64,000 nt of DNA from Ceratopteris richardii (taxonomy: Eukaryota; Streptophyta; Polypodiopsida; Polypodiales; Pteridaceae): NCBI GenBank assembly GCA_020310875.1, contig CM035413.1, positions 161,897,306 to 161,961,305 of the forward strand. The letters run 5' to 3'. The notes below the pieces were generated by a model that was given only the letters and a program-made list of their open reading frames with translations, made no database searches and was not told where the DNA came from. Positions 10,955 through 23,146 of this stretch are shown piece by piece; within the stretch, counting starts at the first letter, position 1; the number at the start of each line of letters is the position of its first letter. The translations under genes were made by a program, and so were the position numbers.

Positions 10955-11880
10955 TCAAGAATTCTTCTTAATGAGAAGTTTGGTGAGTATCGTACATAGG
11001 AGTTTGTTAGTGCACTCACCTTGACCATTTGCTTGAGGATGATAGGGGGCTGATTTCTTGTACTCTATTATAAAATCTTGGAATAGGTGTTCACTCACGT
11101 CATTTATAAAGTATGTTCCCCTATCACTAACTATCTCCATGGGTAAACCATATCTAGTGAAAAATTATTCGAATGGAAATTTCACTGTGGTCTGCATATC
11201 ACAATGTCTTGTAGCTCTAAATTCAACCCAATTTGTGAAAAAGTTTGTTTCCACTATAATTTACTCAACATGAGAGCCTTTTTCTGGGGTCTAATATGTC
11301 CAAAAAAATTAATTCCCCAATTAGTGAATGCTTTTCCTCTCATCATTGTTCTGAGTGGCTAAAAAAAGGATCTTTAGTCCTCTAACATATGTCAAAATTT
11401 CCATATAGCTTCTTGCATCCATGTGCAAAGTAGACCATCATAAGCCAACAAAAAGGGTATTCTTGGTTGTTTGCTCAAGGGAGAAATGTCCACCTGAAGC
11501 ACCTAAGTGGGCCATTTTGAGAATTGGAAAATATTCACTCTCATGTATGCACAAACACAAAAAGTTGTATTTCCATCTTTTATAGAGTTGATTCTCTATT
11601 AGAAAATATTCTTTGCATTCTTCTTCAAGTGCTTTTTGTTTTGCGAGTGTTGTACCTTCTAGAAGTATTCCTTCATGAAGAGAGTATACAATAGGTTTAC
11701 TCCATTTTGGTGCTACCATCACGTGATATAGAGTTGAATGCTAATGCTCTACGGTTGGTCTTTCAATGCAAAATTGGCAATTTGACAAATACCCATGAAC
11801 ATCCTTTGCGATGTGTGGACAATAAGCTCCTTATTGCTTTAACTTTTTTAGAGTCTTAGTTTGGGGGAAATACCAACCCA
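10955..11880 (-). pseudogene. Element F: Gypsy integrase remnant with duplicated zinc domain
   Basis: Reading leftward: a first H2C2-like end near 11840-11770 (GAYCPH...LSNCQFC), then a linker and the start of a second H2C2 (HESEY...HLGASGGHF, 11722-11438). Part of the catalytic core follows, with VSDRGTYF and YHPQANGQGEC around 11140-10955. Two residues of the DDE triad are visible. The protein matches D and I. Everything between the LTR and this point (gag, protease, RT, RNase H) is deleted. Confidence 0.75.
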
Positions 11881-11967
11881 AACTAACAATCTGAGTTTTC
11901 ATCTTCTTCTATGCAATGAGAGAAAACTCCTCATTCATTATCACTCTAGCACAATGGAAAGTACCAA

Positions 11968-12475
11968 TGTGAGGAGCTCCACCTCGTAATTGTCAACCCA
12001 TGGAGAGCTTAGGCTAATATGAAGATCAAGAGCAAGTGATGTGCATGAAGAAGATGGTGAGAAATGCAATTTGCATACACACACACAAGGAAACTCGCGA
12101 TGGAGATCAATGAAAGGCAAGGAAAGAACTCATACTCATATTCATCATCCACTAATTACAATAGTTCTTCTAATTGCTAGCTCATAAGCTCTATAATAGC
12201 AACAATAACCACAAAATGAGCTCTCTAGCTCTATTTATAGATTTTGCCTAGTTTTGACCGGTTTCATATCTAGTGACCGGCATACTTAAAAAATAGGTTC
12301 TACCTCTAATTTGAACTATCTAACGGCTTCCAAAAATTACAAAAATTGGTGTGAGCTTTCTACTTAGATCTTCAAGCTCGAGGACTCCTCGGTTTTCACA
12401 AAATGGAGTCACACTTGCGATAATCAGATATATATACATATATTACATTGTTTTAGTGATAAAAATCATTGTTGA
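11968..12475 (-). repeat. Element F 5' LTR, partial, related to the element D LTR
   Basis: Read on the minus strand it parallels the element D LTR: TTTTTATCACTAAAACAATGTAA, GACTCCATTTTG, GAGGAGTCCTCGAGCTTGA, and a TATA box CTATAAATAGAGCTAGAGAG. It ends CCTCACA next to a poor PBS-like TTGGTACTTTCC. The first ~130 bp of the LTR are missing where it meets the unknown coding region. Confidence 0.65.
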
Positions 12476-14380
12476 CATGATGAAGTAATTTGAGTACTTT
12501 ATGTACTTCCTCTTCTTCTATGACGAGAGCAGGTACTTGATCCTTTGCCTTGAACACTCCCCTCCTCATTTTTGTCATCCCTGACAAAACTTGATTTCGT
12601 ATGAGTAATATAACTAGTGAGAAGTTATGTTGCCAAAGTATGTTCCGTGATGCGAATGCCCCTAATAAGGTCGCATTCGAGCTTCTCCCAATCAATGGGC
12701 TGGGGTTCATCTGGAGGTGGGCACAGATAATGCTCCGAATACATGATACGTTCGCAGGCAAACAAATGAAGCAAATGCGTGGGACAGCATATGAATACTT
12801 CTGAGTGGTATTCCCAGAAGCAGCTGGTGAACATATCTTCAAGCATCTGCTTGTAGCAAGCGGGCATATATTTCAGTCTGTAGTGCCAAGCATAGCATAC
12901 TTTGAGGGAAGGTGTCGTGCTCATGTCATATACTAAGTCCAAATTCCCATATTCAAATCCTAGGGTATTCATAGTGGGAGCCTTGACACGTCGGAAAGTC
13001 TTAAAGACCATCTGCATCATATCAAAAATTTTCATGGTCATTTGTGCAGCAATATCAGTCATCTTGTGCAAATGGGGTAGCCAATGAAGAATAGTGGTCA
13101 TCATGTAGCCGATAGTCAGATTGTTATTCATGGGAGGTGAGAAATAGGGGTAATTGAGCCAGTCTCTGCATTGACAATTATTCTTAACTTTAATAGCAAA
13201 TGCCTTCCAGGTGCGTCTGAGGAATTGATCCATAACAAGTGCGTTGATGCGCGCATCCATGTGTGCATCATTTCAGGGTACTTTTGGACTAAGTCCGCAT
13301 GCCATGTGGGTTGATATATGTGACCCCATTCTGCTTCCGGTGGAACATCTTGGGGTTCGAACTGTGTGGCGTGCGTGGGGCACTTTTGAGTGATGCTCTC
13401 AAAATTGTATTCTTCAAGTAGGAGAAAATACGGTTTATATTGGAGCTCACTGGTCATGATGTGTCTGCAAGGGGCTATAGCAGCAAAATAGGGCAACTTC
13501 AAAATAACCTCTTTGATGTTGGCCATTGCATGTAGTTGCGCATCGACTCGTGCGGAAAGTGTCTTGCCCAGTTCTTCGATTGTCTTTAACCAAGCTGGAG
13601 GAGGTAATTTATATGTATCCTATCCTTCGGGTAATGAGCGTCCTCCAACAATGTGCAAAGGTACACATTCTTTTTCAAAGGTTTCCTCAACTAGTATGGG
13701 TATCGTCTCGTTAGGTTCCGACAGGTACGGTGGCGAATCCGATCGCGGGGGTTCCATCATGTTGGATACCTAGTGTTGTAATTCCTAGACTTTCATACAT
13801 AAGGCATTCAATTCGTCTAAGAGAGCAGGTGGTGCTACTTCTTCTACTATAGTAGCCCCTAATGGATCTTTGAGCAACAAGGTCTTATTGGCCTCCTTGA
13901 GTGTACGACATTCTTCTTGTAGGTGATCATAATCCTCGAGCACCTGTGCATGGTCTCCTAGGAGAATCTGCATTGACTTCGGAGGAACAGCTTGAAAGCG
14001 AGAGGGACTAAGCAGCATCTTCGAATTATCCAACGTGGCTTCAAAGTTCTCGCGGTTCTATTGTTGAAGGTGTTGATTTTCCTCCTTGGTTGCATTGAGG
14101 TGCCATTGAAGGAGCACCATATTTTGTGACAATTGATCATTGCACATCAAATAAACATCTAACTCTGATTCGACTTCCTTGACGCATTCCTTTACCTGAG
14201 CTTCAAGAGTTTGTTGCTACTTCTGATGTTCTATTTCCAAATTCTGATACTTCGTATTGAGGTCCTGGTTCTGCAAAGTGAGTGCATCTTAGCGTGTCTG
14301 CAAATCCTATGTAGTCCATTGGAGGGCGAAATGTTGTTGCCCTAGAGATGAATATTCGACATTAATCTGTTGAAGACACT
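12476..14380 (-). pseudogene. Unrecognised decayed coding region, coiled coil plus globular part
   Basis: Read leftward from ~14350, a Gln/Glu/Leu-rich coiled coil (e.g. HAQVLEDYDHLQEECRTLKE) runs to 13785. A linker with acidic and Pro residues follows, then a globular part in 13526-13128. This continues after a frame change in 13260-12625 and after another to 12453. The globular part is rich in Met, Trp, Tyr and Cys (HWLPHLHKMTDIAAQMTMKI, YHSEVFICCPTHLLHLFACE). Stops interrupt the coiled-coil part. I recognise no family. Both ends abut transposon fragments, so it could be a captured gene, a host gene relic or an unfamiliar element ORF. Confidence 0.5.
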
Positions 14381-14384
14381 ATAA

Positions 14385-15950
14385 CTTCAAAATCATACTC
14401 CATCAATAATAAAAACCAACATATTAACCTACGTGTGTTGCATGGTTTGTTTACTAAATACAAGAGAGAATGGTGGTTGGTAAAAAATTGAAACTTATTT
14501 GCCAATAAATAATGGCAAAATTTCTTCACTGCATAGACCATTCCTAGCCCTCTCTCTCAATAGTGGTGTAATTCCTCTCCCTAGTTTTCAACTACCTACT
14601 GGCATATGCAATTGGTAAATCTATATTTCCCTCGCATGTGGGTTGTGCCAACACACATCCTATGGCATGATTAGAAGCATCTATGTGTACATGAAAAGGT
14701 TTATTCCAATCAGGCACAGCTAGAATAGGTGCATAACACAATCGTAATTTAAGCTCACTAAAGGAATCCTTGCATTCTTCTATCCACTCAAAGTTCATTA
14801 GTAGGTTGTAGAGTGGTTTAGCGATTATTGCATACATGTGAATGAATCATCGGTAATAACAGCAATGGCCCATAAATGCTTGTACTTCTTTTATGTTCTT
14901 TGGCCTGGGTAATTCATTTATTACACGTACCTTATCTTCGTCTGTCGAGATTCCATTTTTTGAAACTATATGACAAAGTATATTGCTTGTCTGACCATAA
15001 AAACACACTTCTCATGGTTTAAACAGACTTGATATTCCCGACATTTATCAAAGATTCGTTCAAGCTCAGGGATATGATGTGGTCTCCACATTGAGTGAGC
15101 ACACAAATCATCCACATACACTTCTAGGTTCTTTCTTAGAAATTCTTTGAACACGTGGCACATCAACCTTTGAAAAGTTATAGGTGCGTTTGTCAGCCCA
15201 AAAGACATTACATGAAACGCAAAGATACCCCACTCAGTGGCAAATGCCATCTTATGTTGGTCCTCGGGGGCAATGGCAACTTGGTTATATCCTGAGAATC
15301 CGTCAAGGAAGCTATACACTTCCTTGCCTGCAACTCGTTCCAACAGGTGTTCTGTAATGGGTAAAGGGTAACTATCCCTAATGGTAGCAGCATTGACCTT
15401 CATTAAGTTAATGCACACTCTCAGCTTACTGTTCTTCTTAGGCACAACTACGATGGGTGATACCCATTCAATGTGTTCTATTTCGTAGATGAATCCGGCT
15501 TCTATGGGTCTATCTATTTCTTCCTTGATCTTCAATGCATAATTGTCATTATATGTATAGGGCTTTTGCTTGGTGGGTCTTGCCTCGACGGTCATGGGTA
15601 TCCTATGGGAACATATATCAGGATCACCTCTTTCAAATCCTTGTAACTCCATGCAAACAAATCCCTATACCTCTTTAGTAGAGCAATCAAATTTTCTTTC
15701 TCTTTGTCAGTCAAATCATGTCCTATATAAGTGCATTGTTCTTCTCCTTCCTCAATTGCTACTACAACTTTCTTTGTGGTTTCCTTATTGTTATAAGATT
15801 CTCCCGAGCTTTTCTCTCTTTTTGGCATTCTGATCATGATTTTTTGGTCTTCCACTGCATATTTCCTAAAGTTTTTTGGTACTTCCATCAATGGTTCTTC
15901 TTCCTCAATTTTCACGTTTTTTTCCTTTCTCACCTTTTGATTTTGTTGAC
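14385..15950 (-). pseudogene. Element L: Gypsy fragment (linker, RT, RNase H start)
   Basis: Closely related to element D pol. The 15933-15592 piece matches D's acidic linker (EVPKNFRKYAVEDQKIMIRM) and the beginning of RT. The RT at 15652-14966 has WVSPIVVVPKK, YSFLDGFSGYNQ, FGLTNAPITFQ and an intact YVDDL. After a frameshift, 14837-14592 holds the start of RNase H (FHVHIDASNHAIGCVLAQ). It stops after MEYDFE near 14385. No LTRs are attached. Confidence 0.88.
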
Positions 15951-15974
15951 TAGGGCTTGAATTATCCTTTTGAT

Positions 15975-16575
15975 TTCTAGTACATTCTCACTAACATGCT
16001 TGTCATGCGAAAATGATGCTCTTGACTATTAACCAAATTGACATGTTGCACATAGCTTTTGCATTTCTGCAACTTTGAAATTCGGTAGTCCATTGATAAT
16101 CTCCTTTGACTGCATCAATTTAAGCCTTTGCAAGTTTGCATGTCCAATTCATTTGTTGAATCAAGATACCTAACATTATCAGTCGATTTTGAAACATCAG
16201 CAAACATCATATTCATCATGTGATGTTGAATCATGAACAACTCAGAATCATTTGCACTTGTGGATGCATAGTTGTTTTACTGCCTTCTGTTATTTTGATT
16301 CTTCAACCTGCAATCATGTTCAAAGTGTCTAGGTTTACCACAATTCTAGCATCCTTTATTGTCATTACGTAAATCATTTCTTTGAAGATTTTTGCAACCT
16401 CTTTGGCTCCGCCTGCCTCGAAAATGTCCTCTACCTCCTGCATGATTCTGTTGTTGACCTTGGTCTTGGTTATTGTGTCCTCTTCCACTTCCAAAGCCTC
16501 TACCTCTACCTCTTCCTTTGCCAGAGTAGAATACTTGCTCAGAACTAGGTTTTCCTTGGGAGTTTGAGTCCTCAC
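15975..16575 (-). pseudogene. Element E, left half: Copia gag/protease-region fragment
   Basis: Nearly the same sequence as part of element M (61664-62680), but with an internal deletion of about 400 bp (near 16160). It carries the Gly/Arg/Gln-rich Gag tail (GRGRGFGSGRG) and a knuckle region. It is cut at CTCAC by element D; the other half resumes at 34997. Confidence 0.85.
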
Positions 16576-17186
16576 AGTTGGAACTCAAGGTCAAGCACAA
16601 GCATGGAAGCACATCAGAAAGGTGGACACACACAAGAAGAAGGAGCAAGTAGGGAGCTCCAAGAAGTACATGTCAATTTTTTAGAAGAATCCCCTACAAA
16701 AATAGTGATTTCCATCACTAAAAACCATTGTAAATACCATTTTCTATTTTTGTAACTCCATTTTGGTCAAGCCGTGGAGTCCTCCAGCTTGAGGAGTATT
16801 ATAAGTATCATCCTACCAATTTTCATAATTTTTAGACTTCGTTTGAGCCCTCAAATAAGGCCTGGAACCTAATTTTTTAACTAGGCCGAACACTAGGTCT
16901 GGACAGGGCCAAAACTAGTCAAAAAACTATAAAAAGAGCTAGAGAGCTCATTTTTGGGGTTAGCTTGGGAGAGAATAGAGCTTTTGTAAGAGAACTCTTT
17001 TGCAATCAAAGCTTTCCATTGTTCCTCTCTTTGATCTTGCCTTGTGTGCGTGTGTGTGTATGTGTGTGCATGTTGGTGTGCTTTCACTCACACACTTGTG
17101 CCTTCACTTGCTCGTGGTCTTCATACCATTCCTCACGTCTCCACGGATCGACAAGTAAAGGAGGTGGTGCTTACGCTTGAGCTACA
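16576..17186 (+). repeat. Element D 5' LTR
   Basis: 611 bp, homologous to 34390-34996 with a few percent differences. The expected first T is A here. It contains a TATA box (CTATAAAAAGAGCTAG, ~16928) and, downstream, a TG-rich run (GTGTGCGTGTGTGTGTATG, ~17046) in the transcribed part. Confidence 0.95.
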
Positions 17187-17194
17187 CCAAATTT

Positions 17195-17212
17195 TGGTGC
17201 CATTGCCGGGGA
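17195..17212 (+). other. Element D primer-binding site, Asp-tRNA type
   Basis: TGGTGCCATTGCCGGGGA differs at two positions from TGGCGCCGTTGCCGGGGA, the complement of the plant Asp-tRNA 3' end used by many plant Gypsy elements. It lies 8 bp inside the LTR. Confidence 0.85.
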
Positions 17213-17539
17213 GAGAGCTTCAAGGACGAGCGTTGTGATGGTAAGATCGTAGATTTGCGACGTTGGAAGGTAAAAAAAACTGTCATTTTTGTTCATTTTC
17301 TGATTTTTCTTCTTCATCTTCATCATCATCACCATCTCCATCTTCTTCCATCTTCTTCTTCATAGAATTTTCTCGTTTTTTAGTGCATTTTCACCATTTT
17401 CATACCATTTTTCATGCATCATTGTGTGTGAAGGTGTTAGGAGATGCAAGGGAGAGCAAGCGCCTGTGTTTTTTCATGATTTTCTGCACATACGGAGCTT
17501 GCTATTGCCAGCACTTAGAAATTTGAATTTCCCGCCAAA

Positions 17540-18170
17540 AAACACGATTCTGTGAAGAAAATCACGATTTTGTGAAAAATTCAAATTTTTTTGAAAAATC
17601 ACGATTTTCTATTTCCCGCCTAAAAACCTTATGAAGGAAACACAATTCTGAGGTCATTCTCAGAATCGCGATTCTATGGTTGTTCTCAAGATCGCGATTC
17701 TCACAGATCACGATTTTCAGCCAAAAAACACGATTCTGAGAAAACACGATTCTGTGGTTGTTCTCAAAATCGCGATTCTCTAAATTCTTGGAAACCACGA
17801 TTCTCTGAGACAAAATCACGATTCTCTAGAACATGATTCTCTAGAACACTAGAACACAATTCTCTAAAACACGATTTTCAAAAACACGATTTTTTGAAAA
17901 TACGATTTTCATCCAAGGTACAAAATCACGATTTTCAAAACACGATTTTCAAGGTACACAATCGTGATTCTCTGATTTCACACAATCACGATTCTCTGAT
18001 TTCACACAATTGTGATTCTCTGATTTCACACAATCGCGATTCTCTGATTTCACACAATCGCGATTCTCTGATTTCACACAATCGCGATTCTCTGATTTCA
18101 CACAATCGCGATTCTCTTGAGATTCACAAAATCGCGATTCTCTTGATTTTCACAAAATCGTGATTTTTTC
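17540..18170 (+). repeat. Minisatellite of CGATTCT motifs in the element D leader
   Basis: About 630 bp with dozens of CACGATT(C/T)T and AATCGCGATT motifs. At 17966-18137 they settle into a regular 24-bp tandem (GATTCTCTGATTTCACACAA plus TCGC), about seven units. AATCGCGATT is a perfect 10-bp palindrome. The array lies between the PBS and the Gag start, so it would be in the 5' untranslated leader of the genomic RNA. It is open for short stretches (repeat SLISHNRD) but this is a by-product of the period. Confidence 0.9.
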
Positions 18171-18379
18171 CAAAAGGTCTTGTTTGCCTGTTTTGACCCC
18201 AGGAGCCTGATTTGACATAACTTTTTCATCCAAAGTCCATTTTTTGAGCTCTATAGCTCGTTGGAAAGCTCGTTTCGAATAATTTGAAGTTGACCCTCAA
18301 GTGGGACTAGGAAACCAAGGGGACTCGAAAGGATTTTGAACCATACCTAGGGGAAATTTTGGACCCTTAACCAAAGCTT

Positions 18380-21328
18380 ATGAACCTGAGATCTGGTAGA
18401 CACTTAGGCAAGGATAGACAAAGCATTAGATCTTCTGAGGTTAGTGTCAACCATACAGCTAAGTCTTGGGCACAACAACTAAGTGGTTATCCTTAGGTAT
18501 TAAGTTCAGACACAAGTGACTCGGAAATGTCTTTTAGCATGGGGAAACCTGTAGGTAACTCAAGAACGGCCTATCTGCAAACACCCAAAGGTCCATATAA
18601 GACACAGTTGGAATATATTCGGACCAACTGATTAGGTGCTCGCATCTATGAGGATGGCCTAAGGCGATCAGTGGTCCAACTCAAAAATCTAGATCAACCC
18701 TTTGGACTTGAACACCCAGTAGTCAAGTTCGAAGAGGGGTCATACATTGATAAGGAAGGAACCATGTATGTGGTCACCAACCTACCAGATAAGACCGATG
18801 AGTTTGGAAATATCATTTCTAAAAATGATATAGGAGACCTAGAGCAGGGAGATGTAGGACGAGAGCCAAAAACTCCTCGAGGTAAGTCAGTCTTGACTAG
18901 AGTAATCACTCCAGATTAGATTCCTCAAGACAACAAAAGCATAGAACTATTCGTGAATAGAGAAACGGAGGAAGCCTTTTGGAGATTCAAGCCAGATCAA
19001 CCCTGCCCACTAGTCATCATCTATGAGTTCAAGGATCCTGAGACACCAGGCAAAGTTTTCTATTTAGATGGCACATCGAAAAAAATGTTCTTGGTAACCG
19101 AGCAGGATAGGCATGCCTACACTTGGCAAGGTGAATGAATTTTCCCTCCACCAAGACCCAGTGTTTCCCATAGCTTCCAAGGTGCAGGATCATCCAAGGC
19201 TCATGAGACACAACAAGAAAGAACTAGAGAGAGACCTGAGGTAAGCTTTGCAAACACTGTGGGTAGAGATAGATCAGGATTTGAAGGTGAAAGACGTGAA
19301 AGGGAGAGACATCGAACTCAAAGGCATCAAAGAGATGAACATGATTTCCCATTGCCTAGACCCCGAGAGCACTCAAGAACCCTTAGACCCTCTCAAGTGG
19401 TCAAGGCAATGAAGAACTATTTTGATGGATTCGGAGATCCTTATGATCATGTGGCCGAGTTCAAATAGGTGTTAAGAGCTGAACAGGTCGAGGACTTGTT
19501 TACCCAGTTCGAGGCATTTGGTTTGACTCTCAAGGGTACTGCTTTAGCTTGGTTTCAACCTCTAAACAGTTGCAACTATAGAGAGATAGGTCAACTGCTA
19601 GAAGAATTCATTGTAGAATTTTCCAAGAGTGGTATCAAGCATAACACACCATCCTTGATCCACAGCTTCAAGCAGACACCCCAAGAAACAGTGCGACTTT
19701 CCAGGAGACGATTTAGACAATACTTAGAAAGATGCCCTATTCCAGAATTATCCACAGCAGCCAAACAAGTGGCATTGTTTTTAGATGGCTTACTGAGCAC
19801 AAAGTTAAGGTCATATGTGTACTTGAGAGAGCCCAGGTCCATAGAAGAGTTTGTGCAGATATGTATTGACATAGAAGACAACTTGGGTGAGGAGTTAAGG
19901 ATGTCCAAACTCTATAAGGATTCAAACAGTTCTACTAGTCATACTTCAAGAACCTCCACGGAGATAGAGGAGATAGCTGAGCAGGTTGCCAAGAAGCTAG
20001 AAGTTCAAAATAGACAAGCACCAAGGATCACTTCATTGAAGCGATGCTACAACTGTGGAGGAGACCACATGGCTAATGTTTGTCCGACGAGGGCTCAACC
20101 CCAAGGAAGCTCTAATGCTCTGTATTGCACTATTGAGAGAAAATACACAAACCACATGGCTCAAGATTGTCCATACAACGGGCAGGCTATCAGGCAAAAT
20201 TATCAGCAACCTTACCAACAGGGTAGGTATCAGAATCAATACCAACAGCCATATTATAGGCCCCAACAACAATATCAGGCACCACATAGGCCACAACGAG
20301 TCCTAGGAAACCAACCACCAGCTCCTCCACATGCTAAGTATGCATTGGCAGAGGAGAACCTTAATAGAGCATTGGTGCCAGTGACCCCTTTAGTCCCAGA
20401 AAATGACTCTCATGCCTATAGTTCAGACTACTCCCATGAAGATAGCCCACACGGTTATTACACAGAGTCACCTGAGCATAGTGAGAATTATTCATATCAA
20501 TATGAGACACCATCTATGGAACAAAATTGGGAGCCAGAATACTCCAATGTCATGTACACGAACCCCAACCCTAGGCTCCAATCAAGACAAGTGAGACCAC
20601 AAGCCCCTAGAGGACCATGTTTTAGATGTCAGGGTGACCATTTCATTCATGAATGTCCCCACTCACCGACTCCGGGACAAGGACAAAACATCACAATACA
20701 AGGCTTTTGTCTTGAGTGTGGCAAAGAACATCTCCCAAGAGATTGTCCTAGGAACCCCTCTAGTGCATCCAAGGTTACACCCATTAATGTAGTCGGCTTA
20801 GTGGTGGATTCAAGTTCAAGCAGTAATAATGTGGCTCCTATACAGGTAGTTACTAGGGCACAAGCTGTACAACAAGAAAAACCAGCTAAGCAATCAGAGT
20901 CGAGTGAATCGGGAGAGCCTAGTAAGAGGAAAACAAGAACATGGAAGGATACCAGAGAGAAGGCCAATCGTAAGTGGAATAAAAAGTTATCTGAACTAGA
21001 AGAAAGCTTGAAAGATGCAAAAACAAAAATAGAAGACATTGCATCTCAAAACCCCTCGCATGCTGACGCTCCATCCACACCACCTCATCCCACCCCACCA
21101 CCCATTGTAAATAAACTGCAACCAGGGTCTGTTCTTGCAGATCCAACCCCAGAAGGCTTGGACATGATGTTCAAGGCCTACCAGGCTCGACTTCAAGAAG
21201 GGCCAACATCTGCAAACCTAGACAAGAGTTACCCTAGAGCAGACTTAGAGATTGAACATACAAAAATGTGCATGAAAATGGTAGAACTAGCTCAAGCTAT
21301 GCTCGAGACTAGTCAAAAGTTCAATTAG
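18380..21328 (+). pseudogene. Element D Gag polyprotein
   Basis: The ATG at 18380 (MNLRSGRHL, a start typical of plant Gypsy Gag) opens a frame that stays in phase to 21328. It is cut by stops at 18494, 18629, 18917, 19136 and 19466; the last 619 codons are open. The capsid-like core lies in 19480-19930 (GTALAWFQPL, RRRFRQYLERCP). Zinc knuckles are CYNCGGDHMANVC, a degenerate one, CFRCQGDHFIHEC and CLECGKEHLPRDC. The first and last pairs are separated by ~170 residues of Gln/Tyr/Pro-rich low complexity. A basic coiled-coil and a Pro-rich tract close the protein. Confidence 0.88.
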
Positions 21329-21349
21329 ACAAACTCTGTCAAACCAGAT

Positions 21350-22291
21350 TTGCATTTCCAGGGCTTACTAGAAAGATTAGAGCAGTTTGTAAACAAGCCG
21401 CATGTTTCTTTACCTCCACAGGCTCAACCAGCTATTGAAAGAGAAAGCTTACCACCAAGGAAAGCTTATGTTCTTGATTCCATAGATGATGGAACACCTC
21501 TTTCAATCCAGCAATACTCTCAAGAGTTCTTGCGGGAAATACAAGAGGAGAAATGGGCCAAGGAGAAGGGTAAGCCCCCTCCTATTCCTGAAATTGATGA
21601 ACTTCACGATCAATTTCCCCAAGATATTCCTTCTATTTATGGAGACCAACCAGAGCTACAAGAAGACGAGAGATTAGAGTTTGAATCTAATTCTTTACAA
21701 GAGTTGCCACAAGTCACTGGCCCATGGGAATCTGAATCTCTTCAGATCAGAGCTCCCACAATATTGGTAAGAAATGAAGACTCAGTGGTTCCAAGAAACA
21801 CTGATGTCGTGAAGAACACTAAGGTTCAATGTCATCTCATTGTAGAAGAGCTGCTCAAAGCAAAACCTGAGCTATGGAATCATGTGAAGGATCAGGTTCC
21901 AGAACTTGATTCCCATATGCCAAAAGCAGGCTCTAAGCAAAAAATTCTAGAGATACCTCTCGACAAAATAGGAGACATGAGGGAAGGTGAAGAATGTAAT
22001 ACTTATCTTCTGATCACCTATCAGGGTTACACAACCAAAGCAATCGTAGATTCAGGTGCTGGTGTTGCTATTGCGACCACCTCCTTGTGGAAGCGATGGG
22101 GCAAACCCACATTAAGAACAACTAGAATGAAGCTTCAAATGGCAGACGGTCATTTTGAAAGACCTCTAGGATTGCTCGAAGGGATAACTCTAACCACTTG
22201 TGGTGTAGAGTTTGAACATACATTTGCTATATGTGACTTTGAGAAAAATAATGTCTATGAGATGATCCTATGAAGGCCCTTCCTACGATAA
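21350..22291 (+). pseudogene. Element D protease 1 (retropepsin) region
   Basis: In the same frame as Gag, after a TAG at 21326. An acidic Pro-rich leader precedes the aspartic protease: AIVDSGAGVAIATTSLWKRW with the DSG catalytic triad, then YEMIL and RPFL around an in-frame TGA (22271) at the site of the usual LGxxFL motif. It would process Gag-Pol. Confidence 0.85.
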
Positions 22292-23146
22292 TTGCAAATA
22301 GTACAGGATTGGGGAACCAACTCCTTGTACTTGCAGCACTTAGGGGTCACGACTAAGGTCAATCTGAAGGATTACACCTTCAGAGATGTACCACCCCTAC
22401 AGTGGAATCCTATCCACAAAGCAAAAGAAGATTCAATCTCTGTGCATTCTGGAAGTTCACCTGATCCATCTTGGCTGCATGAAGATACTCATTTGTGGAT
22501 GTACAAGGTCGTTGAGGAAGAGGAGAAACACCAAAAAGCGAGAGAAGAAGGAACTTCTCAAGGAGATACACCAATTAAAGACCCAGCCTATACACCGATG
22601 ATATTTTCGGATGAGGAATTTGAGCCTCATGGTTGGGAGAAAATCTTAGCTACCATGGACATTGCAGTCAATGAAGAACAATGGACACCTCATTGTGATG
22701 AGGAGGGTTATGACATCTCAGTGTTCATGTGTCAGCCTTTGCTAGAAGAGTGTGATCCTAGTGATGTCATAGAAGAAGAGGAGAAGGACATTGATCTAGA
22801 GTCCATTGTGATGGATAGTTGCTTTAATTCAGAGCAGCACTATCTAGAAGATGTAGGAGTGTTTACTCAAAAAGAAGAAGAACCTCTCACAAGCATTAAA
22901 ACTGTAAATTCAAAGAATGGAAGTGAAGGTGGCCAAAAGAAAAAGAAAAGAAAAGCAGTAAAACAAGAAGAGGAGGAATCATTGTTTGAGGTACCAGAAA
23001 ATTTCAAGAAATATGAAGTTGACGATCGAAAAATTTTGGTACGAATGCCTAAGAGAGAGGCCATTACAGGAGAAGCATACGATAATAAAGAAAAGACCAA
23101 AAAAATTGTGGTAACCATTGAAGAGAATGAAGAACGATGTACATAG
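22292..23146 (+). pseudogene. Element D acidic linker between protease and RT
   Basis: 284 open codons. The first part continues the protease C-terminus (IVQDWGTNSLYL). A strongly acidic part follows (VIEEEEKDIDLES), then a basic cluster (QKKKKRKAVK) and a conserved patch EVPENFKKYEVDDRKILVRM that is also present in fragment L. A small indel near 23140 shifts the frame into RT; fragment L reads through here without a shift. Confidence 0.75.

Noticed and set aside
16893-17180. Open frames around the TG-rich run in the D LTR
   Set aside because: They arise from simple repeats on both strands and recur in the other LTR.
17966-18137. CRISPR-like array
   Set aside because: Units are contiguous 24-bp tandem repeats without unique spacers, in a plant retrotransposon leader.
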